DNA from: an uncultured Prevotellaceae bacterium | GTDB lineage: Bacteria; Bacteroidota; Bacteroidia; Bacteroidales; Bacteroidaceae | NCBI GenBank assembly: GCA_902780635.1 | Contig: CACZGH010000007.1 | Span: 124,001 to 188,000 of the forward strand | Direction of reading: 5' to 3' | DNA: 64,000 nucleotides | In this document: positions 1-8,335 of the stretch, piece by piece | Layout: each line of letters opens with the position of its first letter | How positions within the stretch are numbered: position 1 is the stretch's first letter | Notes under the pieces: generated by a model | The model's input: the letters and a program-made list of their open reading frames with translations, nothing else | Database searches by the model: none | Told to the model about the DNA's origin: nothing | Translations under genes and position numbers: made by a program

Positions 1-78
1 ATGTGGTCAATGTGGTAGAGGCTCGAATGGGCTTGCGGCAGAAATCAAATTAAGGGGTCTCCGCCATCCGACAATTGG

Positions 79-780
79 CTACTTCTCTTTCTCAAGTATT
101 TTGTAGAGTTCACGCATACCTTCTGATGCACCTTTCTTGATGTGGGTGATGCCACGGTAACTGGTGTTGACATCCGCCGGATCAATCAGGTAGACAGGTG
201 CTTTGGCTGGAACGTATTGCACCAGTCCGGCAGCAGGATAAACCACCAGTGAAGTGCCGATGATGATGAAGATGTCGGCCTCCATGGCCTCACGGGCGGC
301 TGTCTCGATCATAGGTACAGCCTCATTGAAGAATACGATGTGCGGACGCAGCAGCGATCCGTCTCCCGCCTTGGTTCCTACGGGCACTTCCGGGTTGTCA
401 TTGGTGAGGGTCTGTATGTATCGGGGATCATAAGGGTCGATGCTGGAGCATACTTTCATCAACTCACCATGCAGGTGGATGACTTTTTTGCTGCCTGCCA
501 CCTCATGCAAATTGTCTACATTTTGTGTGATGACTGTCACGTCGAAGTCATCTTGCAATTTTGCTACCAGACGGTGCCCCTCGTTGGGTTTCACACCGAT
601 GCACTTTTTGCGGAGCATGTTGTAAAACTCTGTCACTAAGTTGGGGTCGCGAAGCCATCCTTCATGCGTAGCCACTTTCGATACTGGATAATTCTCCCAC
701 AAGCCATCGGCGTCACGGAAAGTTTTCAGACCACTTTCCACAGACATGCCGGCACCGGTCAATATTACTATCTTTTTCAT
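79..780 (-). CDS. Sir2-family NAD-dependent protein deacylase (zinc-cysteine-less)
   Basis: This is a cytoplasmic sirtuin that would remove acyl groups from lysines using NAD+. The 233-residue protein shows the NAD-binding motif GAGMSVESGLKTFRD (residues 9-23), TQNVDNLHE (85-93) and the catalytic-histidine motif HLHGE (His104). Only two cysteines are present (C60, C111), so the four-cysteine zinc site of most sirtuins is absent. The class III acyl-pocket Tyr-x-x-Arg appears as Y53-N-M-L56-R57, with Leu where the Arg normally sits. An upstream in-frame ATG would add 16 residues, but I chose 780 because the product then begins directly with MKKIVILTGAG, as relatives do. It is transcribed away from the FKBP genes. 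Family is certain; acyl specificity is unknown. Confidence 0.93.
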   Translation of the reverse strand: MKKIVILTGAGMSVESGLKTFRDADGLWENYPVSKVATHEGWLRDPNLVTEFYNMLRKKCIGVKPNEGHRLVAKLQDDFDVTVITQNVDNLHEVAGSKKVIHLHGELMKVCSSIDPYDPRYIQTLTNDNPEVPVGTKAGDGSLLRPHIVFFNEAVPMIETAAREAMEADIFIIIGTSLVVYPAAGLVQYVPAKAPVYLIDPADVNTSYRGITHIKKGASEGMRELYKILEKEK

Positions 781-996
781 ATTTCTATGTGTTTTTGGAA
801 ATGATGACAATGATGTGAATGAATGCACAAAAATAGAAAAAAAAGACGAATATCCATCGATTGGTTGCCATTTTTTTCATCTGCATTTCTTTTCACTGGA
901 TGACAGGCCAGGTCAGCTCTCCGATAAATGATGAAAAGCCAACTATCACCCGATTGTCGGCTGCGCTGACGTACGGATGTGTAGTGCGAATAAAAT

Positions 997-1011
997 AAAG
1001 TAAGTTACTTT
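997..1011. promoter_or_regulatory. 15-bp palindrome upstream of FKBP cluster
   Basis: AAAGTAAGTTACTTT is a perfect inverted repeat (7+1+7). It lies about 35 bp upstream of the FKBP -33 box in the 326-bp gap shared with the divergent sir2 gene. It could be an operator; no regulator is identified. Confidence 0.35.
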
Positions 1012-1045
1012 CACTCAACAATAAAGATAAATTTTGCAAATTTAT

Positions 1046-1076
1046 TTTGTATTGTCTTTGTTTATTCGTAACTTTG
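1046..1076 (+). promoter_or_regulatory. Bacteroidetes-type promoter of FKBP cluster
   Basis: TTTG (1046-1049), a 19-bp spacer and TAACTTTG (1069-1076) match the Bacteroidetes primary sigma-factor consensus TTTG-N19/20-TAnnTTTG. The start codon follows about 30 bp downstream. Confidence 0.8.
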
Positions 1077-1106
1077 GCGGCAATTTTAAAAATCGTATCA
1101 AAAAGA

Positions 1107-1712
1107 ATGAACAAAGTGAGTTATGCCTTAGGGCTGGGCATTGGCCGACAGTTGGCGCAGATGGGTGCCCTCGACTTGAATATCGACGATTTTGCAGCTG
1201 CCATCAAAGACGAGCTGGCCGGTCATGAGTTGAAGATTTCCCATCGTGAAGCCCAGAAAATAGTAGAGGCTTATTTTAAGGAAAAAGAAGAAAAGATGAA
1301 TGCCGACCGTGAGGTGAAAGGCAAGGTAGCCAAAGAGGCTGGTGAGAAATACCTGGCAGAAAATGCCAAAAACGAGGGTGTGATCACATTGCCAAGTGGT
1401 TTGCAATATCAAGTACTGAGAGAAGGCAATGGACGTAAGCCCAAAGCAACTGACGAAGTGGTGTGCCACTATGAGGGTTTTCTGGTAGACGGTACCGTCT
1501 TCGACAGCAGTTTCCAGCGTGGTGAGCCAGCCACCTTCCCTCTCAACCAGGTCATTACAGGTTGGACTGAAGGTCTGCAACTCATGCAGGAGGGTGCCAA
1601 ATATCGTTTCTTCATCCCCTATCGTCTGGGGTATGGCGAGGGTGGTGCCGGCACACTGATTCCTCCATATTCTGCCCTCATCTTCGATGTGGAACTGATC
1701 GAGGTGAAGTAG
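1107..1712 (+). CDS. FKBP-type peptidyl-prolyl cis-trans isomerase, no signal peptide
   Basis: This would catalyse cis/trans isomerisation of prolyl bonds during protein folding. The 201-residue protein has an FKBP_N-like helical half (about 1-95, the dimerisation part in FkpA/Mip-type enzymes) and an FKBP_C half (about 105-200). Active-site signature residues are visible in HYEG, FDSSF, GWTEGL, YGEGG and PPYSALIFDVEL. There is no signal peptide, unlike the two paralogues downstream, so it is probably cytoplasmic. An ORF extension would add 20 residues at the N-terminus, but that stretch overlaps the promoter, so I place the start at MNKVSYALG. It is the first of three tandem FKBP genes and probably leads the operon. 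Confidence 0.93.
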   Translation: MNKVSYALGLGIGRQLAQMGALDLNIDDFAAAIKDELAGHELKISHREAQKIVEAYFKEKEEKMNADREVKGKVAKEAGEKYLAENAKNEGVITLPSGLQYQVLREGNGRKPKATDEVVCHYEGFLVDGTVFDSSFQRGEPATFPLNQVITGWTEGLQLMQEGAKYRFFIPYRLGYGEGGAGTLIPPYSALIFDVELIEVK

Positions 1713-1786
1713 TTGTGTAAGTTTTCAAGCTATTATGCTTTAGAGTTAAGATAATCATCATTAAAAATAATAATTGTAGTATAAAA

Positions 1787-2644
1787 ATGAAAAAAATTGC
1801 ATTTTTCGCACTTGTCGCAGGGATGGCTTTTGCCACAGTATCCTGCAACAAAAGTCCTAAGGCCAATCTGGCATCTGACGTCGACTCACTGAGCTATGCC
1901 ATTGGTCTTGCCAACGGTAGCCAAATTACAGGTTATCTTGCCATGCAGGGTATCGACACCACTTATATGGCCGACTTTGTGAGAGGTTTCAAAGAGGGTG
2001 CTCGTGCTGGTGGTGACAAGAAGCAGGCTGCTTACTACGCCGGCGCCAAGGTAGGTATGGATATGACCACCAACATCAACAACTCCATCTTCGGTGGCGA
2101 CTCTCTGACCAAGGTTTCCGAGCGCAATCTGGTAGCTGGTTTGGTAGATGGTATCAAAGGCAACAAGAAGATCATGGATCCTGAGAAAGTGATGCCTGAG
2201 ATTGATGGCATGGCACAGCGTGTCCACAACAAGGTGATGCAGCAGCGCTATGCTGAGAACAAGCAGGCTGGTGAGAAATTCCTTGCTGAGAATGCCAAGA
2301 AAGAAGGTGTGAAGACACTGCCTTCAGGCGTGCAGTACAAAGTAATCAAGGAAGGCAATGGCCCAATCCCTGCCGACACTTCCAGAGTCAAGCTTCACTA
2401 TGAGGGTAAGACCGTAGACGGCCAGATCTTCGACAGTTCTTATCAGCGTGGCAAAGAGGCTGTGGAGTTTGTCGTACGCCAGAACATCCCTGGTTTTGCC
2501 GAGGCACTCACTCACATGCCAGTAGGTTCTACATGGGAGGTTTATATTCCTGCAGAGCAGGCTTATGCCGACCGCGACATGGGTAAGATCAAGCCCTATT
2601 CCACTTTGATTTTCAAGATTGAATTGGTAGAACTCCTCAAATAA
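1787..2644 (+). CDS. FKBP-type peptidyl-prolyl isomerase, lipoprotein
   Basis: This 285-residue protein is a Mip/FkpA-like isomerase. It begins with a lipoprotein signal ending in the lipobox-like TVSC (Cys20), so it should be anchored in a membrane facing the periplasm. An FKBP_N region (about 30-165) precedes the FKBP_C domain (about 185-285). The floor Trp of the active site, present in both paralogues as GW, is Phe here (PGFAEAL), and the usual AYG is AYADRD. These changes suggest reduced isomerase activity, with chaperone function perhaps retained. The gene lies 74 bp after the first FKBP gene and 14 bp before the third. Confidence 0.93.
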   Translation: MKKIAFFALVAGMAFATVSCNKSPKANLASDVDSLSYAIGLANGSQITGYLAMQGIDTTYMADFVRGFKEGARAGGDKKQAAYYAGAKVGMDMTTNINNSIFGGDSLTKVSERNLVAGLVDGIKGNKKIMDPEKVMPEIDGMAQRVHNKVMQQRYAENKQAGEKFLAENAKKEGVKTLPSGVQYKVIKEGNGPIPADTSRVKLHYEGKTVDGQIFDSSYQRGKEAVEFVVRQNIPGFAEALTHMPVGSTWEVYIPAEQAYADRDMGKIKPYSTLIFKIELVELLK

Positions 2645-2658
2645 GAGCAAGAAAAGAT

Positions 2659-3669
2659 ATGAAGCGTATCATATTGTTGGCACTCGTCGTCATGGCGAGT
2701 GCTTCTTTTAGCCAAGTCTTTGCCGATGGCAAGAAAGACAAGAAAAAGAAGAAAGACAAGAACCAAGTAGAAATGGTGGCTGAGCCTGTGGCACCCATCA
2801 AAGCCCCGGTAGAACTCACGACAGTCACTGACTCTGTGAGCTATGCGATGGGTATGAACATGACCAATGGTCTGATACCATTCCTGATTCAGAACTTTGG
2901 GGTCGACACGGCCTATATGTATAAGTTTATCGAGGGTTTTGAGGCTGCTATCGACAAGCGCAACAACAATAAGGAGATGACAGCCTATGGCGCTGGCATC
3001 AATATCGCCCACATGGTGGAGAGCCAGATGATCCAGGGTGCTGAGCGCAACATGAAAGGGGTGGTGGACAGCATCAATACCGATATATTCAACGAAGGAT
3101 TTCTTGCTGTGCTGAAGAAAGACTTCACACGCTTTAATGACTCTACGGCTCAGGAATACGTGACTACCCTGAAAGACCGTGAAGTGCAGAAAAACATCAA
3201 ACGCGGTGAGGATTTCCTGGCTGAAAACGCCAAGAAAGAAGGTGTGGTGACACTGCCCAGCGGTCTGCAGTATAAGATACTGCGTGCCGGTACCGGTGCT
3301 ATCGCCACTGACAAAGACGAGGTGGAAGTGAAATATGAGGGACGGCTGATCGACGGCACTGTCTTCGACAGCTCCTATAAGCGTGGCGACCAACCTGCCA
3401 AGTTCCGTCCCACCCAGGTGATCAAGGGATGGACAGAGGCTTTGACGCTGATGCCCGAAGGAAGTATGTGGGAGCTTTATATCCCCCAGAACTTGGCATA
3501 CGGAGAGCGTCAGGCTGGTCAGATACCTCCCTATTCCGCACTGATTTTCAAAGTGGAGCTTGAAAAGGTGAACAAAGCCTCTACGACCACTCCTTCCGCC
3601 AAGCCGGCTCCTACAAGCGTGACACGCCCCAAGTCGACCAAAGTGCTCCCAAAAGCTAAGAAGAAGTAG
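2659..3669 (+). CDS. FKBP-type peptidyl-prolyl isomerase, exported, basic tails
   Basis: This is a third FKBP paralogue of 336 residues. An N-terminal signal peptide (cleavage likely after FA in QVFADGKK) is followed by a lysine-rich stretch (KKDKKKKKDK). FKBP_N (about 50-190) and FKBP_C (about 205-305) follow, with intact active-site motifs (KYEG, FDSSYKRG, GWTEAL, LAYGER, PPYSALIF). The C-terminal 30 residues are rich in Thr, Pro and Lys and end in PKAKKK, an extension absent from the two neighbours. It is probably periplasmic. It is the last gene of the cluster and is followed by a strong terminator. Confidence 0.93.
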   Translation: MKRIILLALVVMASASFSQVFADGKKDKKKKKDKNQVEMVAEPVAPIKAPVELTTVTDSVSYAMGMNMTNGLIPFLIQNFGVDTAYMYKFIEGFEAAIDKRNNNKEMTAYGAGINIAHMVESQMIQGAERNMKGVVDSINTDIFNEGFLAVLKKDFTRFNDSTAQEYVTTLKDREVQKNIKRGEDFLAENAKKEGVVTLPSGLQYKILRAGTGAIATDKDEVEVKYEGRLIDGTVFDSSYKRGDQPAKFRPTQVIKGWTEALTLMPEGSMWELYIPQNLAYGERQAGQIPPYSALIFKVELEKVNKASTTTPSAKPAPTSVTRPKSTKVLPKAKKK

Positions 3670-3726
3670 CGAGTGGATTAAAAATCAAAAAACGCCTCTA
3701 CATCAATAGTAGAACGCACCATAAGT

Positions 3727-3769
3727 AGATGAGGTCTTTATAGCTATAGAGACCTCATCTATTGTTTTT
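3727..3769 (+). terminator. Rho-independent terminator of FKBP cluster
   Basis: AGATGAGGTCT pairs perfectly with AGACCTCATCT (11 bp). The loop contains the self-complementary TATAGCTATA, and ATTGTTTTT follows. Confidence 0.85.
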
Positions 3770-3813
3770 GGCCTTACAATATGACAAAAAAACACAAAAA
3801 ATACCCATAATAG

Positions 3814-3844
3814 TTGTCTATCTCATATAAATTGTCTATTTTTG
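3814..3844 (+). promoter_or_regulatory. Promoter and likely autoregulatory sites of Lrp/AsnC gene
   Basis: The -7 box TATTTTTG (3837-3844) overlaps the second of two direct repeats of TTGTCTAT (3814-3821 and 3832-3839). An inverted copy, ATAGACAA, lies inside the coding start (3914-3921). Lrp/AsnC regulators commonly bind repeated imperfect sites at their own promoters, so autoregulation is inferred. Confidence 0.5.
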
Positions 3845-3898
3845 CTTTCACAATGTCAACAACAGACAAAAACGAGAACTAAAAACCTAATTATTGAA

Positions 3899-4381
3899 AT
3901 GGCAGTAGAGAAAATAGACAATCTTGACAGGAAGATACTGAAGATTCTGTCACAGAATGCCCGTATACCTTTCAAGGATGTAGCAGCAGAGTGCAATGTA
4001 TCACGTGCAGCCATCCATCAGCGTGTGCAACATTTGATAGAAAACGGCACTATCACGGGTAGTGGGTTTGACGTCAATCCCAAGAGCCTCGGTTACTCCA
4101 CCTGCACCTATGTAGGTATCACACTGGAGCGTGGTAGTATGTATAAGAATGTATGTGAGCGACTTGGTCACATCCCTGAGATCGTAGAGTGTCATTTCAC
4201 AACAGGTCCCTATACCATGCTTGTCAAGCTGTATGCCCGCGACAATGAGCAATTGATGGATCTGCTCAACAACCAGATGCAGAGCATTCCGGGTGTGGTG
4301 GCCACAGAGACGCTGATTTCGCTGGAGCAGAGCATCAGACGGGAGATTCCTGTAAAGTTTGATGACAACAAACCTGAGTGA
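3899..4381 (+). CDS. Lrp/AsnC family transcriptional regulator
   Basis: This 160-residue DNA-binding regulator has the standard two-part build. An N-terminal AsnC-type helix-turn-helix (LDRKILKILSQNARIPFKDV and following, about 8-60) is followed by a C-terminal RAM/ligand-binding domain (about 70-150), where GPYTMLVKL and GVVATETLISLEQS are typical. Lrp-type proteins form octamers and usually sense amino acids. The track's longer start would add 19 residues that overlap the promoter, so I place the start at MAVEKIDNLDRK. The next gene, 33 bp downstream, is a peptidase fusion, suggesting control of peptide or amino-acid metabolism. The ligand is not predictable. Confidence 0.93.
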   Translation: MAVEKIDNLDRKILKILSQNARIPFKDVAAECNVSRAAIHQRVQHLIENGTITGSGFDVNPKSLGYSTCTYVGITLERGSMYKNVCERLGHIPEIVECHFTTGPYTMLVKLYARDNEQLMDLLNNQMQSIPGVVATETLISLEQSIRREIPVKFDDNKPE

Positions 4382-4414
4382 TAGACAGACGACGTAACCG
4401 AAGGATGCTGTTTT

Positions 4415-6244
4415 ATGAATTACTTTGATCTTGAGTCACACCTTAGCGGTATCTACTCTTCCTACCCCGAGGCCAGACGTAAGCCTGTCATCGGGATCAC
4501 CGCCAATTTCAACGATGGTGAGGCTACGATGGCCCGTGTGTATTATCAGCAAGTGGTTGAGGCCGGGGGTGCCCCTGTGCTTATACCTCCTATTGAGGAC
4601 AAGGATGTGATCATCAATACCCTCGACAATATAGACGGTCTGCTGCTTTCAGGCGGAGCTGATTTCAACCCGTTATGGACCGGTGAGGAGCCACTGCCAC
4701 AGTTGCACCGTATCAACGCCGACCGCGACTTGCCAGAGCTGCTTGTCACTCGTCTGGCATACAACCGACAGATACCTATTCTTGGCATCTGCCGGGGTAT
4801 ACAGACGCTGGCTGTGGCGCTAGGTGGCAAGGTGATGCAGGACATCACCGCTGTCTTGGAGCAGCCCCCCGTGGAGGAACCTTCCGATAAAAAGAAGAAA
4901 CGCAGCACTCCGGAGACACCACCGGAGCGCCCACAGCTGATCAAGCACAGCCAGGATGGCGCCCGCCATCTGCCAACCCATTCCGTACAGATAGATAAAG
5001 ACTCCGTGCTATATCGGATCTACAAGAGCGAGCGCATTTTTGTCAACTCTTTTCATCATCAGGCCGTGTCCGACGCAGGTCCTAAGTTTCGCGTCTCTGC
5101 CAAGGCTCCTGATGGTGTCATCGAGGCAATGGAGAGCGCAGAGTTCAAGCCTGTCTTGGGGGTGCAATGGCATCCGGAGTGCCTTGAAAGCGAAGGACGT
5201 AAGTTGTTCTCATGGTTGGTGGCTCAGGCCAGTAATTTCCGTCTTGCCAAGGGCTTACACGACCGTGTGCTGACGCTGGACACCCACTGTGACACCCCGA
5301 TGTTTTTCAGTCAGGACATCAAGTTTGACCAACGCGACCCACGCATCCTGGTCGACCTGCATAAGATGACCGACGGACGGCAAGACGCCGTCATCATGGC
5401 CGCCTATCTGCCTCAACCCAAGATGGGTGAGACCTTCTCGTCGAAGGTGCCTTTCGATGTGAAGACCCCGATGGAGTATGCCGACTTTATCTTTGACAAG
5501 ATAGAAGCGATCGTCAGGAGCAACCGCAAGTATATCAGCATCGCTCGCACGCCCGCCGACCTTTATGAGGACAAGCGCAAAGACCGGAAGTCGGTGATGT
5601 TTGCCATCGAAAACGGCATCGCCCTCAATCATGACCTCGCCAATGTGAAGCACTTCGCCCAGCGCGGTGTTGTCTATATGACGCTCTGTCATAATGGCGA
5701 CAACGATATCTGCGACAGCGCCAAAGGTTGTGACACCAATAACGGCGTCAGCAAATTTGGTGAGAAAGTGATCCGGGAGTTGAACCGGCAGGGTATCATG
5801 GTGGACTTGAGTCATGCCAACGAGCGTAGTTTTTATCAAGCCCTTGAGATCAGCAAGACTCCCATCGTGTGCAGCCACAGCAGTTGCAGGGCTCTTTGCG
5901 ACGTGCCTCGCAATCTCACCGATGACCAGATGCGTGCCCTCGCACAGTGTGGAGGTGTGATGCAAGTCACCCTCTACCCTGGATTCTTGCGCAAAGAGGG
6001 AGGGGCCACCATCCGCGATGCGATGGAGCATCTCAACCATGCCGTAAAAGTGATGGGTGTGGACCATGTGGGTCTTGGCACCGACTTCGACGGCGATGGT
6101 GGGGTGAGAGGACTGGCCGACTCCTCCGAGTTGCTCAATTTCACGCTGGAGTTGCTCCGCAACAAATACAGTGAGCGTGATATCCAAAAGATATGGGGTG
6201 GCAACTGGCTTCGAGTGATGGCACAAGTGCAAAGTGTGGTGTAG
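4415..6244 (+). CDS. Peptidase C26 (gamma-glutamyl hydrolase-like) fused to M19 membrane-dipeptidase-like domain
   Basis: Two hydrolases are joined in one 609-residue cytosolic protein. Residues about 20-290 form a class I glutamine-amidotransferase-like C26 domain: GGADFNP, nucleophile motif GICRGIQ and the His-Glu pair in VQWHPECLE, as in gamma-glutamyl-GABA hydrolase PuuD. Residues about 295-605 form an M19 dipeptidase: the metal ligands HCD, AIENG, CSHSS and TDFDGDGG are all visible. A Lys/Pro-rich insert (about 150-175) interrupts the C26 part. Together the domains could remove a gamma-glutamyl group and then cleave a dipeptide, so recycling of glutathione-like or peptidoglycan-derived peptides is a plausible inference. 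No signal peptide was seen. Confidence 0.9.
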   Translation: MNYFDLESHLSGIYSSYPEARRKPVIGITANFNDGEATMARVYYQQVVEAGGAPVLIPPIEDKDVIINTLDNIDGLLLSGGADFNPLWTGEEPLPQLHRINADRDLPELLVTRLAYNRQIPILGICRGIQTLAVALGGKVMQDITAVLEQPPVEEPSDKKKKRSTPETPPERPQLIKHSQDGARHLPTHSVQIDKDSVLYRIYKSERIFVNSFHHQAVSDAGPKFRVSAKAPDGVIEAMESAEFKPVLGVQWHPECLESEGRKLFSWLVAQASNFRLAKGLHDRVLTLDTHCDTPMFFSQDIKFDQRDPRILVDLHKMTDGRQDAVIMAAYLPQPKMGETFSSKVPFDVKTPMEYADFIFDKIEAIVRSNRKYISIARTPADLYEDKRKDRKSVMFAIENGIALNHDLANVKHFAQRGVVYMTLCHNGDNDICDSAKGCDTNNGVSKFGEKVIRELNRQGIMVDLSHANERSFYQALEISKTPIVCSHSSCRALCDVPRNLTDDQMRALAQCGGVMQVTLYPGFLRKEGGATIRDAMEHLNHAVKVMGVDHVGLGTDFDGDGGVRGLADSSELLNFTLELLRNKYSERDIQKIWGGNWLRVMAQVQSVV

Positions 6245-6281
6245 TGAGCTGTGCTGCACAATCTAAAGTGAAATATCTAAC

Positions 6282-7283
6282 ATGAGAATGAGACTAAATA
6301 CATTTGCAATCATCAGTCTGCTAGCTTTGTTTTTCATGTTGTCTACAGGGTCATCTTGTAATAAGAAAAACAAATATGTGCCTGTAGAGGAAAATCCTGT
6401 GGGGCCGCAGTTTGAGGCCGACTCTGCATTTGCCTATTGTTATCAGCAGTGTGCTTTCGGACCTCGTATGATGAACAGCATTTCACATGACGAGTGTGGG
6501 AAATGGATAGCTAGTAAGTTTGAGTCCTTTGGCTGTGAAGTAGAATTGCAAGAGGCTTCACTCAAAGGCTATGACGGAACGATGCTGAAAAGCACTAATA
6601 TCATAGCACATTTTCAACCTGAAAAACCTCGGCATATCCTGCTTTGTGCCCATTGGGACAGCAGACCATGGGCAGACAACGATCCCGACAGCGCTAACTG
6701 GCATACACCGGTGATGGCTGCCAACGATGGTGCCAGTGGCGTGGCTGTGATGATGGAGGTGGCAAGGCTGCTCCAACAGACCGACTCGCTCGACCTGGGC
6801 GTTGATTTCGTCTGTTTTGATGCGGAGGACTGGGGAGCGCCTCAGTGGAGCGACCACAGCGGTGAGGACACGTGGGCCTTGGGGTCACAATACTGGGCGT
6901 CCCATCATCCGACCACCCCATATCAGACCCTTTTTGGCATCCTGCTTGACATGGTAGGAGGTCAAGGGGCACAATTCTATCAAGAAGGGATGTCACTGCG
7001 CTATGCGCCAAGCGTGGTCAACTATGTGTGGCGGGCTGCCCATGCTGCCGGCTATAGTAGCTATTTCCCCATGTCCACAGGAGGTGGTGTCACCGACGAC
7101 CATATCCCGGTGAATGAGAAGGCCGGCATCCCGACCATCGACATCATCAATCATTATCCTGACTGCAGGGAAAGCAGCTTCGGACCTACCTGGCATACAG
7201 TCTTTGATGACATGAACCACATCGACAAAAACACTTTGAAAGCGGTGGGGCAGACTGTGATACAGGTGCTCTTCACGCTATAA
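6282..7283 (+). CDS. M28-family glutaminyl-peptide cyclotransferase-like lipoprotein
   Basis: This 333-residue protein belongs to the M28 zinc-peptidase fold and most resembles the animal-type (type II) glutaminyl cyclases found in oral Bacteroidetes. A signal peptide ends in a lipobox-like GSSC (Cys26). Zinc-site motifs appear in order: AHWDSRPWADNDPD, ANDGASGVAVMMEVAR, DAEDWG, then VTDDHIPVNEKAGIPTIDII. In Porphyromonas and Prevotella such enzymes convert N-terminal Gln of exported proteins into pyroglutamate after signal-peptide cleavage, and that role is likely here. It lies 37 bp after the C26-M19 gene and may share its transcript. An aminopeptidase function cannot be excluded. Confidence 0.85.
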   Translation: MRMRLNTFAIISLLALFFMLSTGSSCNKKNKYVPVEENPVGPQFEADSAFAYCYQQCAFGPRMMNSISHDECGKWIASKFESFGCEVELQEASLKGYDGTMLKSTNIIAHFQPEKPRHILLCAHWDSRPWADNDPDSANWHTPVMAANDGASGVAVMMEVARLLQQTDSLDLGVDFVCFDAEDWGAPQWSDHSGEDTWALGSQYWASHHPTTPYQTLFGILLDMVGGQGAQFYQEGMSLRYAPSVVNYVWRAAHAAGYSSYFPMSTGGGVTDDHIPVNEKAGIPTIDIINHYPDCRESSFGPTWHTVFDDMNHIDKNTLKAVGQTVIQVLFTL

Positions 7284-7329
7284 TCATCAAGAAAACACCT
7301 TTTTTCTGATACTATTTACTAAAACAGCA

Positions 7330-7359
7330 GCGCCGACCAGCCCTTGAGGCGGTCGGCGC
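7330..7359. terminator. Bidirectional terminator between convergent genes
   Basis: GCGCCGACC pairs with GGTCGGCGC (9 bp, 12-nt loop) between convergent genes. The minus-strand exit runs into TGCTGTTTT. It probably ends the DUF4294 transcript and perhaps also the cyclase transcript. Confidence 0.6.
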
Positions 7360-7398
7360 AAATTATCTGTGAAGATTCTCATTCGTTCTACTTCTTCC

Positions 7399-8046
7399 CT
7401 ACAACTGCCCTGCCTCCACCATCAGCACGACGCGCTCTGTCAGGCGGTCAGTGCCATTGGGGTCGTAGTCTTTTTTCAGGCTGGCGCCAAAGGCCCAGGC
7501 AAAGGCCTGCCAGAAACCAGCGCGGATGGGTCCCATGAAAGCCTTGACGATGTCGTAGGAGGAAGAGTTGCACTCACGGTAAATGAGTTTGATAAGCAAT
7601 TTTCCTTGTGAGTAGGTCAATTTCTTCATACGGGGCTTATACTTGTTGTAAATATCTTTCTCCACGCGCTTCATGTGTTCGTCTTTAGACTTTTTGTCGG
7701 GCAGCGTCTGCAGATACTCATAGGTTTCGATGATGATCTGGTTGGCTTCTTTAGCGATAGGCAGCACTTTCTTTACATTGTAGACCAAGCGGTTGTAGGC
7801 TCGTCGCTGCTTCTCGTTTTTCAGTTCGACCGTAGGATAGACGAAGACATTGCTCATCTCCATAAATAGCACGCTGTCACCATCGACCAAAGCCTTGGCC
7901 ACCTTCACCTTGGGCACCAACGTCGGATTATCCATGTCCACCTCGCGGTCTTCGGGGTTGACATGCACTCGTTTGTCGTCCTGGGCTGAAATGGTCAAGG
8001 GCAGCCAGCACGATAGAATCAGGAAAAAGACCATTCGTCTGCTCAT
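7399..8046 (-). CDS. DUF4294 family exported protein
   Basis: This 215-residue protein of unknown function belongs to the Bacteroidetes-specific DUF4294 family. It has a cleavable signal peptide (hydrophobic 5-20, cleavage near SAQ). The conserved core runs from NRLVYNVKKVLPIAKEA to LTYSQGKLLIKLIYREC and is mostly helical and charged. The C-terminal part, FWQAFAWAFGASLKKDYDP, is amphipathic. It is a single-gene unit with a promoter -7 box, CAAAATTA on the plus strand (8054-8061), only about 8 bp before the start codon, so its leader is very short. A periplasmic or outer-membrane role is likely, but no activity can be assigned. Confidence 0.85.
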   Translation of the reverse strand: MSRRMVFFLILSCWLPLTISAQDDKRVHVNPEDREVDMDNPTLVPKVKVAKALVDGDSVLFMEMSNVFVYPTVELKNEKQRRAYNRLVYNVKKVLPIAKEANQIIIETYEYLQTLPDKKSKDEHMKRVEKDIYNKYKPRMKKLTYSQGKLLIKLIYRECNSSSYDIVKAFMGPIRAGFWQAFAWAFGASLKKDYDPNGTDRLTERVVLMVEAGQL

Positions 8047-8272
8047 GATGCCGCAAAATTAGTGATATTATCTCAAACAGCCATTCCACGGCCTTTTTCT
8101 TTTCGTTTTTTAACGTTTCATTGATGGTTTTCAAGTTCTTATAACTAATCATTTGCAAACTCTAAATGACAAAAAACGGGTAATCCATTTTAATTTAAAA
8201 ACTTTAACCTAAAAATTATTGCACGCATTGAATTTTGTGTGCAATGTTTTTGCTGTTAGCGTGTTTTTTTCC

Positions 8273-8280
8273 TAACTTTG
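8273..8280 (+). promoter_or_regulatory. pckA promoter -7 box
   Basis: TAACTTTG sits 55 bp upstream of pckA in the 289-bp divergent gap. A T-rich stretch ending in TTTG-like sequence lies roughly 20 bp upstream. The rest of the gap is A/T-rich with no further gene visible. Confidence 0.6.
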
Positions 8281-8335
8281 CAGTCGATAAAATTTATGGT
8301 CGAAACATCAATTATTTACATAAACAATTAACAAA

